From Io17-Chloro-G2 sp034420695 (lineage in GTDB: Bacteria; Chloroflexota; Dehalococcoidia; Lucifugimonadales; UBA3495), in contig DAOULB010000054.1 of assembly GCA_034420695.1 (NCBI GenBank), positions 78,431-142,430 of the forward strand: DNA of 64,000 bases. The letters run 5' to 3'. Of the stretch, positions 49,898-58,076 are shown piece after piece. The notes under the pieces were generated by a model. That model had not been told where the DNA came from, searched no databases, and worked only from the letters and a program-made list of their open reading frames with translations. The position numbers and the translations under genes are program-made. Each line of letters starts with the position of its first letter. The first letter of the stretch is position 1.

Positions 49898-51561
49898 CAT
49901 CTCAAGTCTTCTACCGCAAATGGAGGCCCTTGAGCTTCCAGCAGTTGGCAGGCCAGGAGCACGTCGCCGCCACTTTGCGTCAGTCCATTAACTTGGACAG
50001 GATTTCCCATTCCTACCTTTTTTGTGGCCCCAGAGGCAGCGGAAAGACCACCACAGCTCGGATAATTGCCAAGGCAGTCAATTGTTTGAACTTGTGCCAA
50101 GGCGACCCATGCAACGAGTGCTCGGTTTGTCAATCGGTTAACGACGGCCGGTTCATGGACATTATCGAAATGGACGCCGCCAGCAACCGTGGCATAGATG
50201 AAATCCGGGACATCCGGGAAAAGGTGAATTTTGCGCCGGTGCAGGGTCGCCGTAAGGTTTACATAATTGACGAAGCCCATATGCTCACGGATCAAGCCTC
50301 AAACGCCTTCCTGAAGACGCTGGAAGAGCCTCCGGCCCACGTGATGTTCATCCTCTGCACCACCGAAGCGCACAAGATTCTTCCTACGATTGTGTCCAGG
50401 TGCCAGCGGTTCGACTTCAGGCGCATCCCTTCCAACGTAATTTTCCAGCGGCTGGAAGAGATTACCCAAGCAGAAGGTTCAGCGGTCAGTGCTGATGCCC
50501 TTCGGTTGGTGGCCCGCTATGCCGAGGGAAGCCTGCGGGACGCCGAAAACCTGCTGGAACAATTGGTGGTTTCCAGCGGTGAAGAAGTTAACCTGGAAGC
50601 CGTGGAAGAATTGCTTGGCTTAGGCAACAGTGAAAGATGGCTGGAACTGGCTGAGCATCTGCTTATGGGCAACACAAACGGCGGCTTGGATGTGGTCAAT
50701 CAGGCCGCTTGGAGTGGCACAGACGTTCGGCAGATGCACCGCCAGACCGTGGACTTGCTCCGGGCATCCATGCTTTTGAAATGGGGCAACGCCTCCATGG
50801 TTGAATTACCTGACCACGTAACCATCCAGTTGCAGGAACTGGTGGGACAGTTGCCTCCCTGGCGCATTATGAAAGCGTTGAAGATATGGGGAGAGGTCAA
50901 TCTGCGTTACGATGCCCCATCCACCTTGCCTCTGGAGTTGGCGGTGGTGGAGATCTGCGATGACCAGGCTGTTCCATCAGCAGTTCTTCGAGCTGCTGTC
51001 CCACCATATCAGGCTGCGTCTCCGGACCGAGCTCAACCAAGGTCGGTGCAGTATGGTCCCATAAGACCTCCGGCCGCGGAACCCATTGATGCGGCCCGCT
51101 CCGGCCCGCGCGCCGATCTTCGACACAGGCAGCCGGCAGCGGTAGCAAACTTGTCCGGCACCACCTCCCATTCAGTGGCAGCCGTCGACGGGGACTTCGA
51201 GTCCCGCTGGATGGCGGCCGTCAAAGAATTGGGCCGCCACAAGGGGAAAAAGTACAACCTGGGCGCGCTCCTCCGGGATTGCAAGTCCGACGGAGTCAGC
51301 GTGGAAGGCGATACTATGGTCCTGGCTTTTAGCCACCGCACCCATTTGGAACGCATGCAGGAAGAGATGGATGACCCAATGGGCAAGAGGACAGTAGGGG
51401 AAACGGTGGCCAAACACTTCGGCTCCCCATACGACTTCAAACTCGTACTGGCTGGGAGTGATGGAAACGGAGGGGGCAATATCAAGCCCTCCCAGAGCAG
51501 TCCACTGGTACGTACTGCCTTGGGAATGGGAGCGCGCATCCTGGAGGAAACAGCAGAATGA
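49894..51561 (+). CDS. dnaX: DNA polymerase III subunit gamma/tau
   Basis: A 555-residue clamp-loader ATPase. YRKWRPLSFQQLAGQEHV opens the protein; the Walker A is GPRGSGKTTTA near residue 45; the zinc module is CLNLCQGDPCNECSVC; Walker B is IIDEAHML; and the sensor-1 and SRC motifs follow (FILCTTEAHKI, TIVSRCQRFDFRR). The tail after about 380 is Pro/Ala-rich, then a small C-terminal domain. The start and stop overlap ybeY and ybaB by ATGA, so the three are coupled. I see no slippery run for a tau/gamma frameshift. Confidence 0.96.
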   Translation: MTSQVFYRKWRPLSFQQLAGQEHVAATLRQSINLDRISHSYLFCGPRGSGKTTTARIIAKAVNCLNLCQGDPCNECSVCQSVNDGRFMDIIEMDAASNRGIDEIRDIREKVNFAPVQGRRKVYIIDEAHMLTDQASNAFLKTLEEPPAHVMFILCTTEAHKILPTIVSRCQRFDFRRIPSNVIFQRLEEITQAEGSAVSADALRLVARYAEGSLRDAENLLEQLVVSSGEEVNLEAVEELLGLGNSERWLELAEHLLMGNTNGGLDVVNQAAWSGTDVRQMHRQTVDLLRASMLLKWGNASMVELPDHVTIQLQELVGQLPPWRIMKALKIWGEVNLRYDAPSTLPLELAVVEICDDQAVPSAVLRAAVPPYQAASPDRAQPRSVQYGPIRPPAAEPIDAARSGPRADLRHRQPAAVANLSGTTSHSVAAVDGDFESRWMAAVKELGRHKGKKYNLGALLRDCKSDGVSVEGDTMVLAFSHRTHLERMQEEMDDPMGKRTVGETVAKHFGSPYDFKLVLAGSDGNGGGNIKPSQSSPLVRTALGMGARILEETAE

Positions 51562-51914
51562 ACCGCCAATTCAGGCGAAGGCAAATGAGGGCCAGCGGCC
51601 AAACAGGTGGCGGCGGACAGGGGGCCCAAGCCCAACAACTGCAGGCCCAGCTTCAGAAAATCCAGGAACTCCAATCTGAACTCGAGGCTATGACTGTCGA
51701 GGGTTCGTCCGGCGGCGGCGTGGTGAAAGTCACCATGTCGGGTAAGCAGACCGTAGAGTCTGTATTTATTGCCGAAGAAGCTGTGGAAGATATAGAACTC
51801 TTGCAGGACTTGGTAGTTGCCGCAATTAACGACGCCATGACCAAGGCCCAGGAGATGGCGGCAGAGAAAATGGGGGGCATCACCGGAGGTCTGAACATAC
51901 CGGGATTGTCCTGA
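51558..51914 (+). CDS. YbaB/EbfC nucleoid-associated protein
   Basis: A 118-residue dimeric DNA-binding protein. A Gln-rich coil (GGGGQGAQAQQLQAQLQKIQ) leads into the family core AMTVEGSSGGGVVKVTMSGKQTVESVFI and LLQDLVVAAINDAMTKAQEM. The order dnaX-ybaB-recR is one of the most conserved in bacteria. The start overlaps the dnaX stop by four bases and recR follows after four bases. Confidence 0.95.
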   Translation: MNRQFRRRQMRASGQTGGGGQGAQAQQLQAQLQKIQELQSELEAMTVEGSSGGGVVKVTMSGKQTVESVFIAEEAVEDIELLQDLVVAAINDAMTKAQEMAAEKMGGITGGLNIPGLS

Positions 51915-51918
51915 AAGA

Positions 51919-52533
51919 ATGGCCACCGAACCCTTGCCATCGGCTTCCCCCTCCTTGACCAAGCTTGTAGCCGAGTTGAACAAGCTTCCCGGCATTGGTC
52001 CCAAGTCTGCCCAGCGGCTGGCCTACTATCTCATAAGATTGCCGGAACTGGACGCTTACGCCTTGGCCGACGCCATAACCGCGGTCAAGAAGAGCGTCGT
52101 TTACTGCCAGTTATGCCAGAACGTGAGCGACTCCTCCCCCTGCCCAATCTGCGCCGATTCCCAGCGCAATTCGGAGGTGGTCTGCGTGGTGGAGGACCCA
52201 CTGGACGTCTTGGCCTTGGAGAAGACCCGCTGTTTTCATGGTTTGTACCATGTCCTTCATGGGGCCATTTCACCCCTTAACGGCATCGGCCCCGACCAGT
52301 TGAAGATTAAGGAACTTCTGAAAAGGTTGGCCGGTGGCCAGGTGAAAGAGTTGGTAATAGCCACCAATCCCACCTTGGAAGGAGAAGCCACCGCCATGTT
52401 CATTCGCCGCAACGTGGACTCGGCAGGGTTGAAGATCACTCATCTTGCCCGTGGTTTGCCCGTGGGCGGCTCTCTGGAGTATTCCGACGAGTTGACTCTC
52501 AGCCGGGCATTTCAGGGTCGCCAGGAGCTATAG
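51919..52533 (+). CDS. recR: Recombination mediator RecR
   Basis: A 204-residue protein of the RecFOR pathway. The N-terminal helix-hairpin-helix is NKLPGIGPKSAQRLAYYL, the zinc finger CQLCQNVSDSSPCPIC, and the Toprim domain starts VVCVVEDPLDVLALEK; the C-terminal TLEGEATAMFI and RGLPVGGSLEYSDELTL are as in the family. It helps load RecA at gaps. recO lies 27 bases downstream, so this is a compact RecR-RecO module. Confidence 0.97.
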   Translation: MATEPLPSASPSLTKLVAELNKLPGIGPKSAQRLAYYLIRLPELDAYALADAITAVKKSVVYCQLCQNVSDSSPCPICADSQRNSEVVCVVEDPLDVLALEKTRCFHGLYHVLHGAISPLNGIGPDQLKIKELLKRLAGGQVKELVIATNPTLEGEATAMFIRRNVDSAGLKITHLARGLPVGGSLEYSDELTLSRAFQGRQEL

Positions 52534-52560
52534 AGGGGACTCCGTTTCTGGAGCCCAAGT

Positions 52561-53334
52561 ATGCCTGCTCCCAGGCTCTATCAGTCCGAAGCCTTGGTAC
52601 TAAGGAAGGTCTCTCTGGGAGAGGCTGACCTCCTTGTGACCTTGTATTCCAAGGCCCAGGGTAAGTTGCGGGCCGTCGGCAAGGGGGCTCGCAGGAATTC
52701 CAGCAAACTCGTGGGCCACTTGGAACCCCTCACCCAGGTTGACCTGTCTTTGGCTCGTGGTAAGAACCTGGATGTCATTACTCAAGCCCAGGTCCTGACC
52801 AACTTTCCGCCGCTCAAGGACCACCTCGAGGCCATCACCAAGGGTATGTACGTGGCCGAGTTGGTGGACGGCTTTGGCTCTGAGGGCCAGCCTAATCCAG
52901 CCCTCTATCTCCTGGCATTGCAAAGCCTGCGCAACATTGCCGCCGCGCCCGAGTCCAACTTGCCCTTGCGCTATTTCGAGTTTCGGTTGCTGCAAGTCTC
53001 GGGTCTGATGCCCGAGCTATACCATTGCGTTGAATGCCGACGGCCCTTGGAGCAGGGAAAGCACCGTTTCAGCCCCAACGTGGGCGGAGTGGTCTGCCTG
53101 GATTGCAATCCGGAAGAGGCCAGGTTGCGTAACTTATCGCTACGGGCACTCAAGGTTCTCCGGCTGTTCCATCGAGGTTCCCCGGAAGAAGCCATCAAGA
53201 TCCGTCTCGATGTCAGCTCGGACCAGGAGCTAAAGGCTCTACTGGTTTCCTCGGTGTCCTTCTGGCTGGAAAAGGAAATTCGCTCTAACTCGCTGATAGA
53301 GCGCCTTCAACAGAGTCAGGATTTAAGAGTATAA
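52561..53334 (+). CDS. recO: DNA repair protein RecO
   Basis: A 257-residue protein. The N-terminal OB fold starts YQSEALVLRKVSLGEADLLVTLYS, then KGARRNSSKLVGHLEPLTQVDL. The C-terminal zinc site has CVECRRPLEQGKHRFSPNVGGVVCLDC-like spacing. It binds ssDNA-SSB and acts with RecR. The following 110 bases to the next gene hold no clear terminator. Confidence 0.95.
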   Translation: MPAPRLYQSEALVLRKVSLGEADLLVTLYSKAQGKLRAVGKGARRNSSKLVGHLEPLTQVDLSLARGKNLDVITQAQVLTNFPPLKDHLEAITKGMYVAELVDGFGSEGQPNPALYLLALQSLRNIAAAPESNLPLRYFEFRLLQVSGLMPELYHCVECRRPLEQGKHRFSPNVGGVVCLDCNPEEARLRNLSLRALKVLRLFHRGSPEEAIKIRLDVSSDQELKALLVSSVSFWLEKEIRSNSLIERLQQSQDLRV

Positions 53335-53445
53335 ATTAGCCGATTGCCAAAGGGCCCTTATTGAGACCTTGAAACGAAATGATGTGGCCGAGGCACCGAG
53401 AAATCGGGGTGGAGCGGCCAGCTTCCGCATAGTGAGAATGGGAAC

Positions 53446-55011
53446 GTGTTTAGAAAGATTTTAATAGCTAATCGAGGGGAGATTGCCTGCCGGATAAACA
53501 AGACCTGCCGCAGGCTCGGCAGTGCAACCGTCGCGGTCTATTCTACCGCCGATAAAGATGCTGCCCACGTGAAACTGGCAGACGAAGCCTATCTAGTGGG
53601 GAATGCTCCCCCCAAAGAAAGCTACCTGAATTTGGAACGTATCCTGCAAGTTGCCAGGGATTGTGGTGCAGATGCTGTGCACCCGGGCTACGGCTTCCTT
53701 TCCGAAAACCCGGACTTTGCTCGTCGCTGTCAGGAGGAGGGAATTAGTTTCATTGGGCCCAGTCCTTCCGTCATGGAGAAAATGGGCGACAAGCTTAAGG
53801 CGCGGAAGTTGGCCAAACGAGCAGGACTACCCGTCTTGCCTGCTACTGACCAGGCGATTGCCGATCACGAGGCCGTGGACAAGGCGCAGGAATTGGGATT
53901 TCCCCTGATGGTGAAGGCCGCTGCCGGAGGTGGAGGGATCGGCATCCACGTGGTGAATTCCATGGAAGGGCTGCTTCCAATCCTGGAACGCACCCGTCAG
54001 GTTGCCGAATATGCTTTTGGCAGCCCCAGGATTTATTTAGAACGTTACCTGGGTAGCGCCTCCCACATAGAAGTCCAGCTCATTGGCGATCAGCACGGCA
54101 ATCTGGTCCACCTTAACGTACGGGACTGTTCGATTCAGCGTCGCAACCAGAAACTTATTGAAGAGACCCCTGCCTCCAAATTGACTCCCAAGCTCCGGCG
54201 TAAGATCTGTGAACTGGCCTTGAAGTTTGGGCGGTACATCGGCTATACCAATGCGGGGACCGTCGAGTTCCTCGTGTCCCGGGAGCATCAGGTCTATTTC
54301 ATGGAGATGAACACCAGGCTCCAAGTTGAACATGGTGTCACTGAAATGGTCACCGGGCTGGATGTGGTGGAGTTGCAAATCCGGGCTGCGCTGGGCGAAC
54401 CCCTTCCCATTGGCCAGCCTGACGTTGCTTGCATCGGCCATGCTATCGAGGCCCGGGTTTACCCTGAAGATCCTGAGACATTTCTTCCCAAGGCGGGCGT
54501 TGTAAGCGATTTCAACCTCCCCACCGGGGAGAACATCAGGGTGGACACTGCGCTTTTCAACGGTTATGAAGTTACGCTACACTATGAGCCGCTGCTGGCC
54601 AAGGTGATTTCTTGGGGGCCGGACCGGAAACAGGCTATCAAGGGACTCCTGCGGGCCCTGTTGGAGTTCAGGTTGGACGGGCTAGACTCCAACCTGCCGC
54701 TTTTGCGGGAGATGGTTCTACATAAGGAATTCGCTTGCGGCGCCTACCACACTGGGTCTCTTCCCCAGTGGCTGAAGGACAACTTCAAGGCTTCAAGACG
54801 CAGGGGGGACAGCCATAGGATGCAGTCTCAAGACCAAGCCGGTGACGACCGGGAGAAAGCTGCCGCCATAGGCGTGGCGTTAGCCCTCGCTTTGGGCTCT
54901 GAGGTCCAACTCAACGTCCCGCAGCGGCTGCCCCGGCCCAGCCAGTGGCGGGCTTCCGGCCGCCGCGAACAGTTTCTGTCCAGGGCCATGTCCCAAGGGG
55001 GCTGGCGATAG
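53446..55011 (+). CDS. accC: Biotin carboxylase (AccC-type) with altered ATP-site residues
   Basis: A 521-residue enzyme that carboxylates biotin with ATP and bicarbonate. The opening FRKILIANRGEIACRI, HPGYGFLSENP and EMNTRLQVEHGVTEM are typical, so the bicarbonate pocket Arg-Gln-Glu is kept. But the glycine loop is GGGGIGIH (usually GGGGRGM or KGM), the usual ERDCS-x-QRRHQK reads VRDCSIQRRNQK, and VEHP is VEHG. A tail of about 70 residues after 450 is hydrophilic, then Ala-rich. The start is GTG with a weak ribosome site. It overlaps the biotinyl subunit. Confidence 0.93.
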   Translation: MFRKILIANRGEIACRINKTCRRLGSATVAVYSTADKDAAHVKLADEAYLVGNAPPKESYLNLERILQVARDCGADAVHPGYGFLSENPDFARRCQEEGISFIGPSPSVMEKMGDKLKARKLAKRAGLPVLPATDQAIADHEAVDKAQELGFPLMVKAAAGGGGIGIHVVNSMEGLLPILERTRQVAEYAFGSPRIYLERYLGSASHIEVQLIGDQHGNLVHLNVRDCSIQRRNQKLIEETPASKLTPKLRRKICELALKFGRYIGYTNAGTVEFLVSREHQVYFMEMNTRLQVEHGVTEMVTGLDVVELQIRAALGEPLPIGQPDVACIGHAIEARVYPEDPETFLPKAGVVSDFNLPTGENIRVDTALFNGYEVTLHYEPLLAKVISWGPDRKQAIKGLLRALLEFRLDGLDSNLPLLREMVLHKEFACGAYHTGSLPQWLKDNFKASRRRGDSHRMQSQDQAGDDREKAAAIGVALALALGSEVQLNVPQRLPRPSQWRASGRREQFLSRAMSQGGWR

Positions 55012-55430
55012 TCTCTTTCCGCATCAAGATAGGCCAGCAGTGGCATACCGTAGAAGTTGGAAGCCTGGCCTCCTCCCCCGTTGAAGTCATTGTTGACGGC
55101 GAGACCTTCCAAGTGGAGGTCGAGCGGCCTTCCGGCCAGCCGGAAAGAAGCAGGCCACGGCCGGGCTGGCGCCCCCTCACTCCGCCCCGAATTGCCGGGA
55201 CTTCCTCCGGTCTGCACGACGGGGTTGTTACTTCTCCAATGCCCGGACGCGTGATTTCGATTCTGGTGCGGCCGGGGGATACAGTGGCGGCCGGTGATGA
55301 ATTGTGCGTCGTGGAAGCGATGAAGATGGAGCAAAGCATTCGCGCCGCCCGGGAAGGGGTGGTCAAGGTGATTCACGTGCAACCCATGGATTCCGTTGCC
55401 GCTAACGACGCATTGATGGAGCTAGAATAG
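55008..55430 (+). CDS. Biotin carboxyl carrier protein / biotinyl domain, apparent AUA start
   Basis: About 140 residues. The C-terminal domain has PMPGRVISILVRPGDTV and the biotinylation motif CVVEAMKMEQSI, with the accepting Lys between the two Met. The N-terminal half is a short conserved strand region and a Pro/Arg linker. No ATG, GTG or TTG is well placed: the only ribosome site, AAGGGGG (54995-55001), lies six bases before an ATA at 55008 that overlaps the accC stop as ATAG. A far GTG at 54945 inside accC is the alternative. It would serve the neighbouring biotin carboxylase; the carboxyltransferase is not here. Confidence 0.88.
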   Translation: MVSFRIKIGQQWHTVEVGSLASSPVEVIVDGETFQVEVERPSGQPERSRPRPGWRPLTPPRIAGTSSGLHDGVVTSPMPGRVISILVRPGDTVAAGDELCVVEAMKMEQSIRAAREGVVKVIHVQPMDSVAANDALMELE

Positions 55431-55506
55431 GGCCGCTTCGCCGGAAAGACCCATCTTCTTGCATCTATTTCGTTTCGAGTTACCGTCTTCCTTTGGTCGC
55501 TATCTG

Positions 55507-55534
55507 TTGACACCTATTCTATCTGGGGTATAAT
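55507..55534 (+). promoter_or_regulatory. Near-consensus promoter of the first solute-binding protein
   Basis: TTGACA (55507-55512), a 16-base spacer and TATAAT (55529-55534). Both hexamers are perfect. The leader to the ATG at 55726 would be about 185 bases. Confidence 0.85.
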
Positions 55535-55602
55535 TTCGCGCCTTAGACCTTGTAAATCCGTAACCTGATTCACGGTTTCAGGCTAAAAAAGCGAGGCCTC
55601 TT

Positions 55603-55687
55603 GGTGTTGTTTTTGGGCATCAAGAACAACACCGGCTTTGCGAAGCCCAACTTCGGGTCCATGGGGAGGAAGTTGGGTTAAATTTTT
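55603..55687 (+). promoter_or_regulatory. Structured 5' leader of the first solute-binding protein, possible attenuator
   Basis: Three hairpins are seen: GGTGTTGTT (55603-55611) with AACAACACC (55625-55633); GGCTT with AAGCC (55634-55647); and CCCAACTT (55646-55653) with AAGTTGGG (55670-55677), the last followed by TTAAATTTTT. The second and third share bases, so they exclude each other. The third with its T-run looks like a terminator. I recognise no known riboswitch. Confidence 0.45.
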
Positions 55688-55725
55688 GACCTATTGGCCT
55701 TGGTCATTCGACAAGAGGAGGAAGG

Positions 55726-57633
55726 ATGTCTCGAAATTGGTTCAGGGTTCCACGGATACTGGGGCTGGTGCCACTGGTACTAGCATTGGTATTTGCCGCC
55801 GCCTGCGGTTCCACTGCTCCTGCCGAGCCGGAGGTAGTGGAAAGGGAGGTGGTGAAAGAGGTAGAAGTAGTAACCGAAACTGAAGTTATTAAGGAAGTCC
55901 CCAAGGAAGTGGTCAAAGAGGTGGTGGTCGAGAAAATGGTGGTGGCCACGCCCAAGCCCACTGCCACGTCGATACCCCTGGTTGTGACCAAGGGGCAGAG
56001 CTTCAACTTCCCGGTGAAGCCCGCTTGGGTGAGAAGTGGTAAGCAGAGCAATACGGTGCTGGAAATCGGCGCAAGGCTCAATCCCGGAGCGTGGGATGCC
56101 CACTTTGCCGGCAACTTGTTCTCGGCCCTGATTCCCACGGCGCCCCAGTTCAGCCAGTTGACCCGGTTCAACCCGGTGGACACCAGCGAGATAGTGGGAG
56201 ACCTCGCCCGGGGATGGGATGTCAACGTCACGGGCGATGAATATACCTTCTACCTGCATGACGCCGCATGGAGCGACGGGCAACCGGTGACCGCGGACGA
56301 CATTGTTTACTCTCTGGACAGGATCACCGACCCAGACGCTGTAAGAGCTCGGACCAGGGTACTCAGCAACTTCTATGAGAGGGGCACCGCCAAGGCTATC
56401 GACGACAAGACGGTGCTGGTGCCGCTGAAGTTCCCGGCGGCCCTATTTTTGCCCAACCTTTCCACCGACTACATGAAGATGTACGCCAGGCACAACGCCG
56501 AGCCGTTGGGCCAGGACGAGGCCAACCGGGCTTTTGGCCTGATCGGTTCAGGCCCCTGGATTCTGAAGAAGTTCGAACCCAACGTGGTTTACGAATACGA
56601 GAGGAACCCCAACTACTTCGCAGATGGGCGGCCCTTCATGGACGGCCTGAAATTCAATATCGTCGGGCGTAACTTGCCGAGGATGTATAACTCATTGACC
56701 GTAGGACAGATTTACATGACCGAGGGCCCCTTGAGTTCCGGCTACCGGCCTCCGGACGTGTTCCAAGTCCAAGAGGACACAAACGGCCGGGTCCGGGCGC
56801 TAACCTTGGAGAACGGGTCCGGGTCCGTGTTCATTATGCATACCAACCAGCCACCCTTTGACGACCCCCGGGTCAGGAGAGCCCTCTACTTGGGGATAGA
56901 CCGCGACGAAGCCGCGGACATCCTCTATTGCCAGAACGACTACGGACGGTGCTTTGGCCGGGCCAACTACTACGGGGTTGGAATCGTAGGCGGGATTGCT
57001 GTGGAGTCCCAGGATGAGCTGGCCCAGAGGCCCGGGTACAAGCCCTCTGCCGAAAGGGCGGAAGACTACGCCGAAGCGAAGAAGCTATTGGCCGACGCCG
57101 GATACCCCAACGGCATAGAAGTCACTCTGAACATAGGAAATACAACGTCCTCAGTGCAGCAGGCGGAGATATTCACCGAGCAATTGCGAAAAAACGTCGG
57201 AATAGACGTAACGATAGACGCCGTGGATACCGCCAGCAACATGCAGCGGTTGAACGAGTCCTTCCACGAGTTGACCCATAACACGGCAGCGACCATCATC
57301 CCCGATGCCGCTGACAACATCAACCAGCACTTCCTGCAGAATATCACCAAGAACCCGGACAACTGGTCCGATCCCAGGGTCGACGAACTGCTGGAAGCGC
57401 AGGCCAAGGAGATAGATGCTGAAAAGCGGCTGGCAATGTTCCAGGAGATAGTCGAAATTCTGCACAAGGGCGAAAGCCACATTGTGCCCTTGGTGAGGTT
57501 CGACCAAGGCGGCCTGATGGACTACCGGATACAGGGGTACCACGTACCCACTTCCATCCAGTTGGTTCACTCTTGGGACCAGATCTGGTGGGACGACGAC
57601 GCTGATTGCCCCATAGAGGGAGGGTGTCAGTAA
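55726..57633 (+). CDS. ABC transporter solute-binding lipoprotein, family 5 (SBP_bac_5)
   Basis: A 635-residue exported lipoprotein. The N-terminus has basic residues, a hydrophobic run (ILGLVPLVLALVFAAAC) and the lipid-accepting Cys27. Residues 35-75 are a repetitive Glu/Val/Lys linker (EVVKEVEVV, KEVPKEVVKEVVVEK). The family-5 domain follows: WDVNVTGDEYTFYLHDAAWSDGQPVTADDIVYSLDRI near 165-205, GSGPWILKKFEPN and DDPRVRRALYLGIDRDEAAD. Such proteins bind peptides, nickel or other solutes. No permease or ATPase is adjacent. RBS AGGAGGAAGG precedes the ATG. A near-copy follows downstream. Confidence 0.93.
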   Translation: MSRNWFRVPRILGLVPLVLALVFAAACGSTAPAEPEVVEREVVKEVEVVTETEVIKEVPKEVVKEVVVEKMVVATPKPTATSIPLVVTKGQSFNFPVKPAWVRSGKQSNTVLEIGARLNPGAWDAHFAGNLFSALIPTAPQFSQLTRFNPVDTSEIVGDLARGWDVNVTGDEYTFYLHDAAWSDGQPVTADDIVYSLDRITDPDAVRARTRVLSNFYERGTAKAIDDKTVLVPLKFPAALFLPNLSTDYMKMYARHNAEPLGQDEANRAFGLIGSGPWILKKFEPNVVYEYERNPNYFADGRPFMDGLKFNIVGRNLPRMYNSLTVGQIYMTEGPLSSGYRPPDVFQVQEDTNGRVRALTLENGSGSVFIMHTNQPPFDDPRVRRALYLGIDRDEAADILYCQNDYGRCFGRANYYGVGIVGGIAVESQDELAQRPGYKPSAERAEDYAEAKKLLADAGYPNGIEVTLNIGNTTSSVQQAEIFTEQLRKNVGIDVTIDAVDTASNMQRLNESFHELTHNTAATIIPDAADNINQHFLQNITKNPDNWSDPRVDELLEAQAKEIDAEKRLAMFQEIVEILHKGESHIVPLVRFDQGGLMDYRIQGYHVPTSIQLVHSWDQIWWDDDADCPIEGGCQ

Positions 57634-57683
57634 CCTTCCACAGGCCGGCTTCGCCGGTCCCGAAAATGGCTGGAAGCCATTTT

Positions 57684-57725
57684 AACGACCCTCGGAAAAC
57701 TCTTCCGGGGGTCGTTACTTTTTTT
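57684..57725 (+). terminator. Intrinsic terminator after the first solute-binding protein
   Basis: A 14-base stem (57684-57697 with 57703-57716, one G-U pair), loop AACTC, followed by AC and seven T at 57719-57725. Confidence 0.95.
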
Positions 57726-58076
57726 CGAAGGTCGGCTTGGCTGTCTCTGACTTGGGAAGCTTGTTCCGGCTCATCCGATTATCTCCACCTAGCGCAAATC
57801 ACGGTTTTCGCCTCGATTCCCTTGAGGCTGGCTTACTTTGGGTTCTAGCCGGACTGCGATTCCCGGTGTTGACATTGGTGTTGCCTACGGTATAAGTTTG
57901 TGTACCAACTCTGGAGGTACCATATCTACAACAGTTTTCTGAACTTAAGAATCAAATAGAACTTGCACAGATTTCCTGGCACAAAAGAGACTCCAGCTCT
58001 TAAGGAAAGGGTTCCTTGTCATAGCGGGATACGCAGACTTCACCCCGAGGCGGTCAGCCAACTAGGAGGAAGAAGG
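57726..58076 (+). promoter_or_regulatory. Intergenic region with promoter of the second solute-binding protein
   Basis: TTGACA (57869-57874), a 16-base spacer and TATAAG (57891-57896) form a strong promoter with the same spacing as that of the first copy. The leader of about 175 bases differs in sequence from the first leader and contains a weak GTACC/GGTAC stem but no attenuator-like hairpin. No gene is seen in 57726-58076. Confidence 0.75.

Noticed and set aside
49894..51561. Programmed frameshift in dnaX giving tau and gamma
   Set aside because: No A-AAA-AAG type slippery run with a downstream stem is visible in the expected region.
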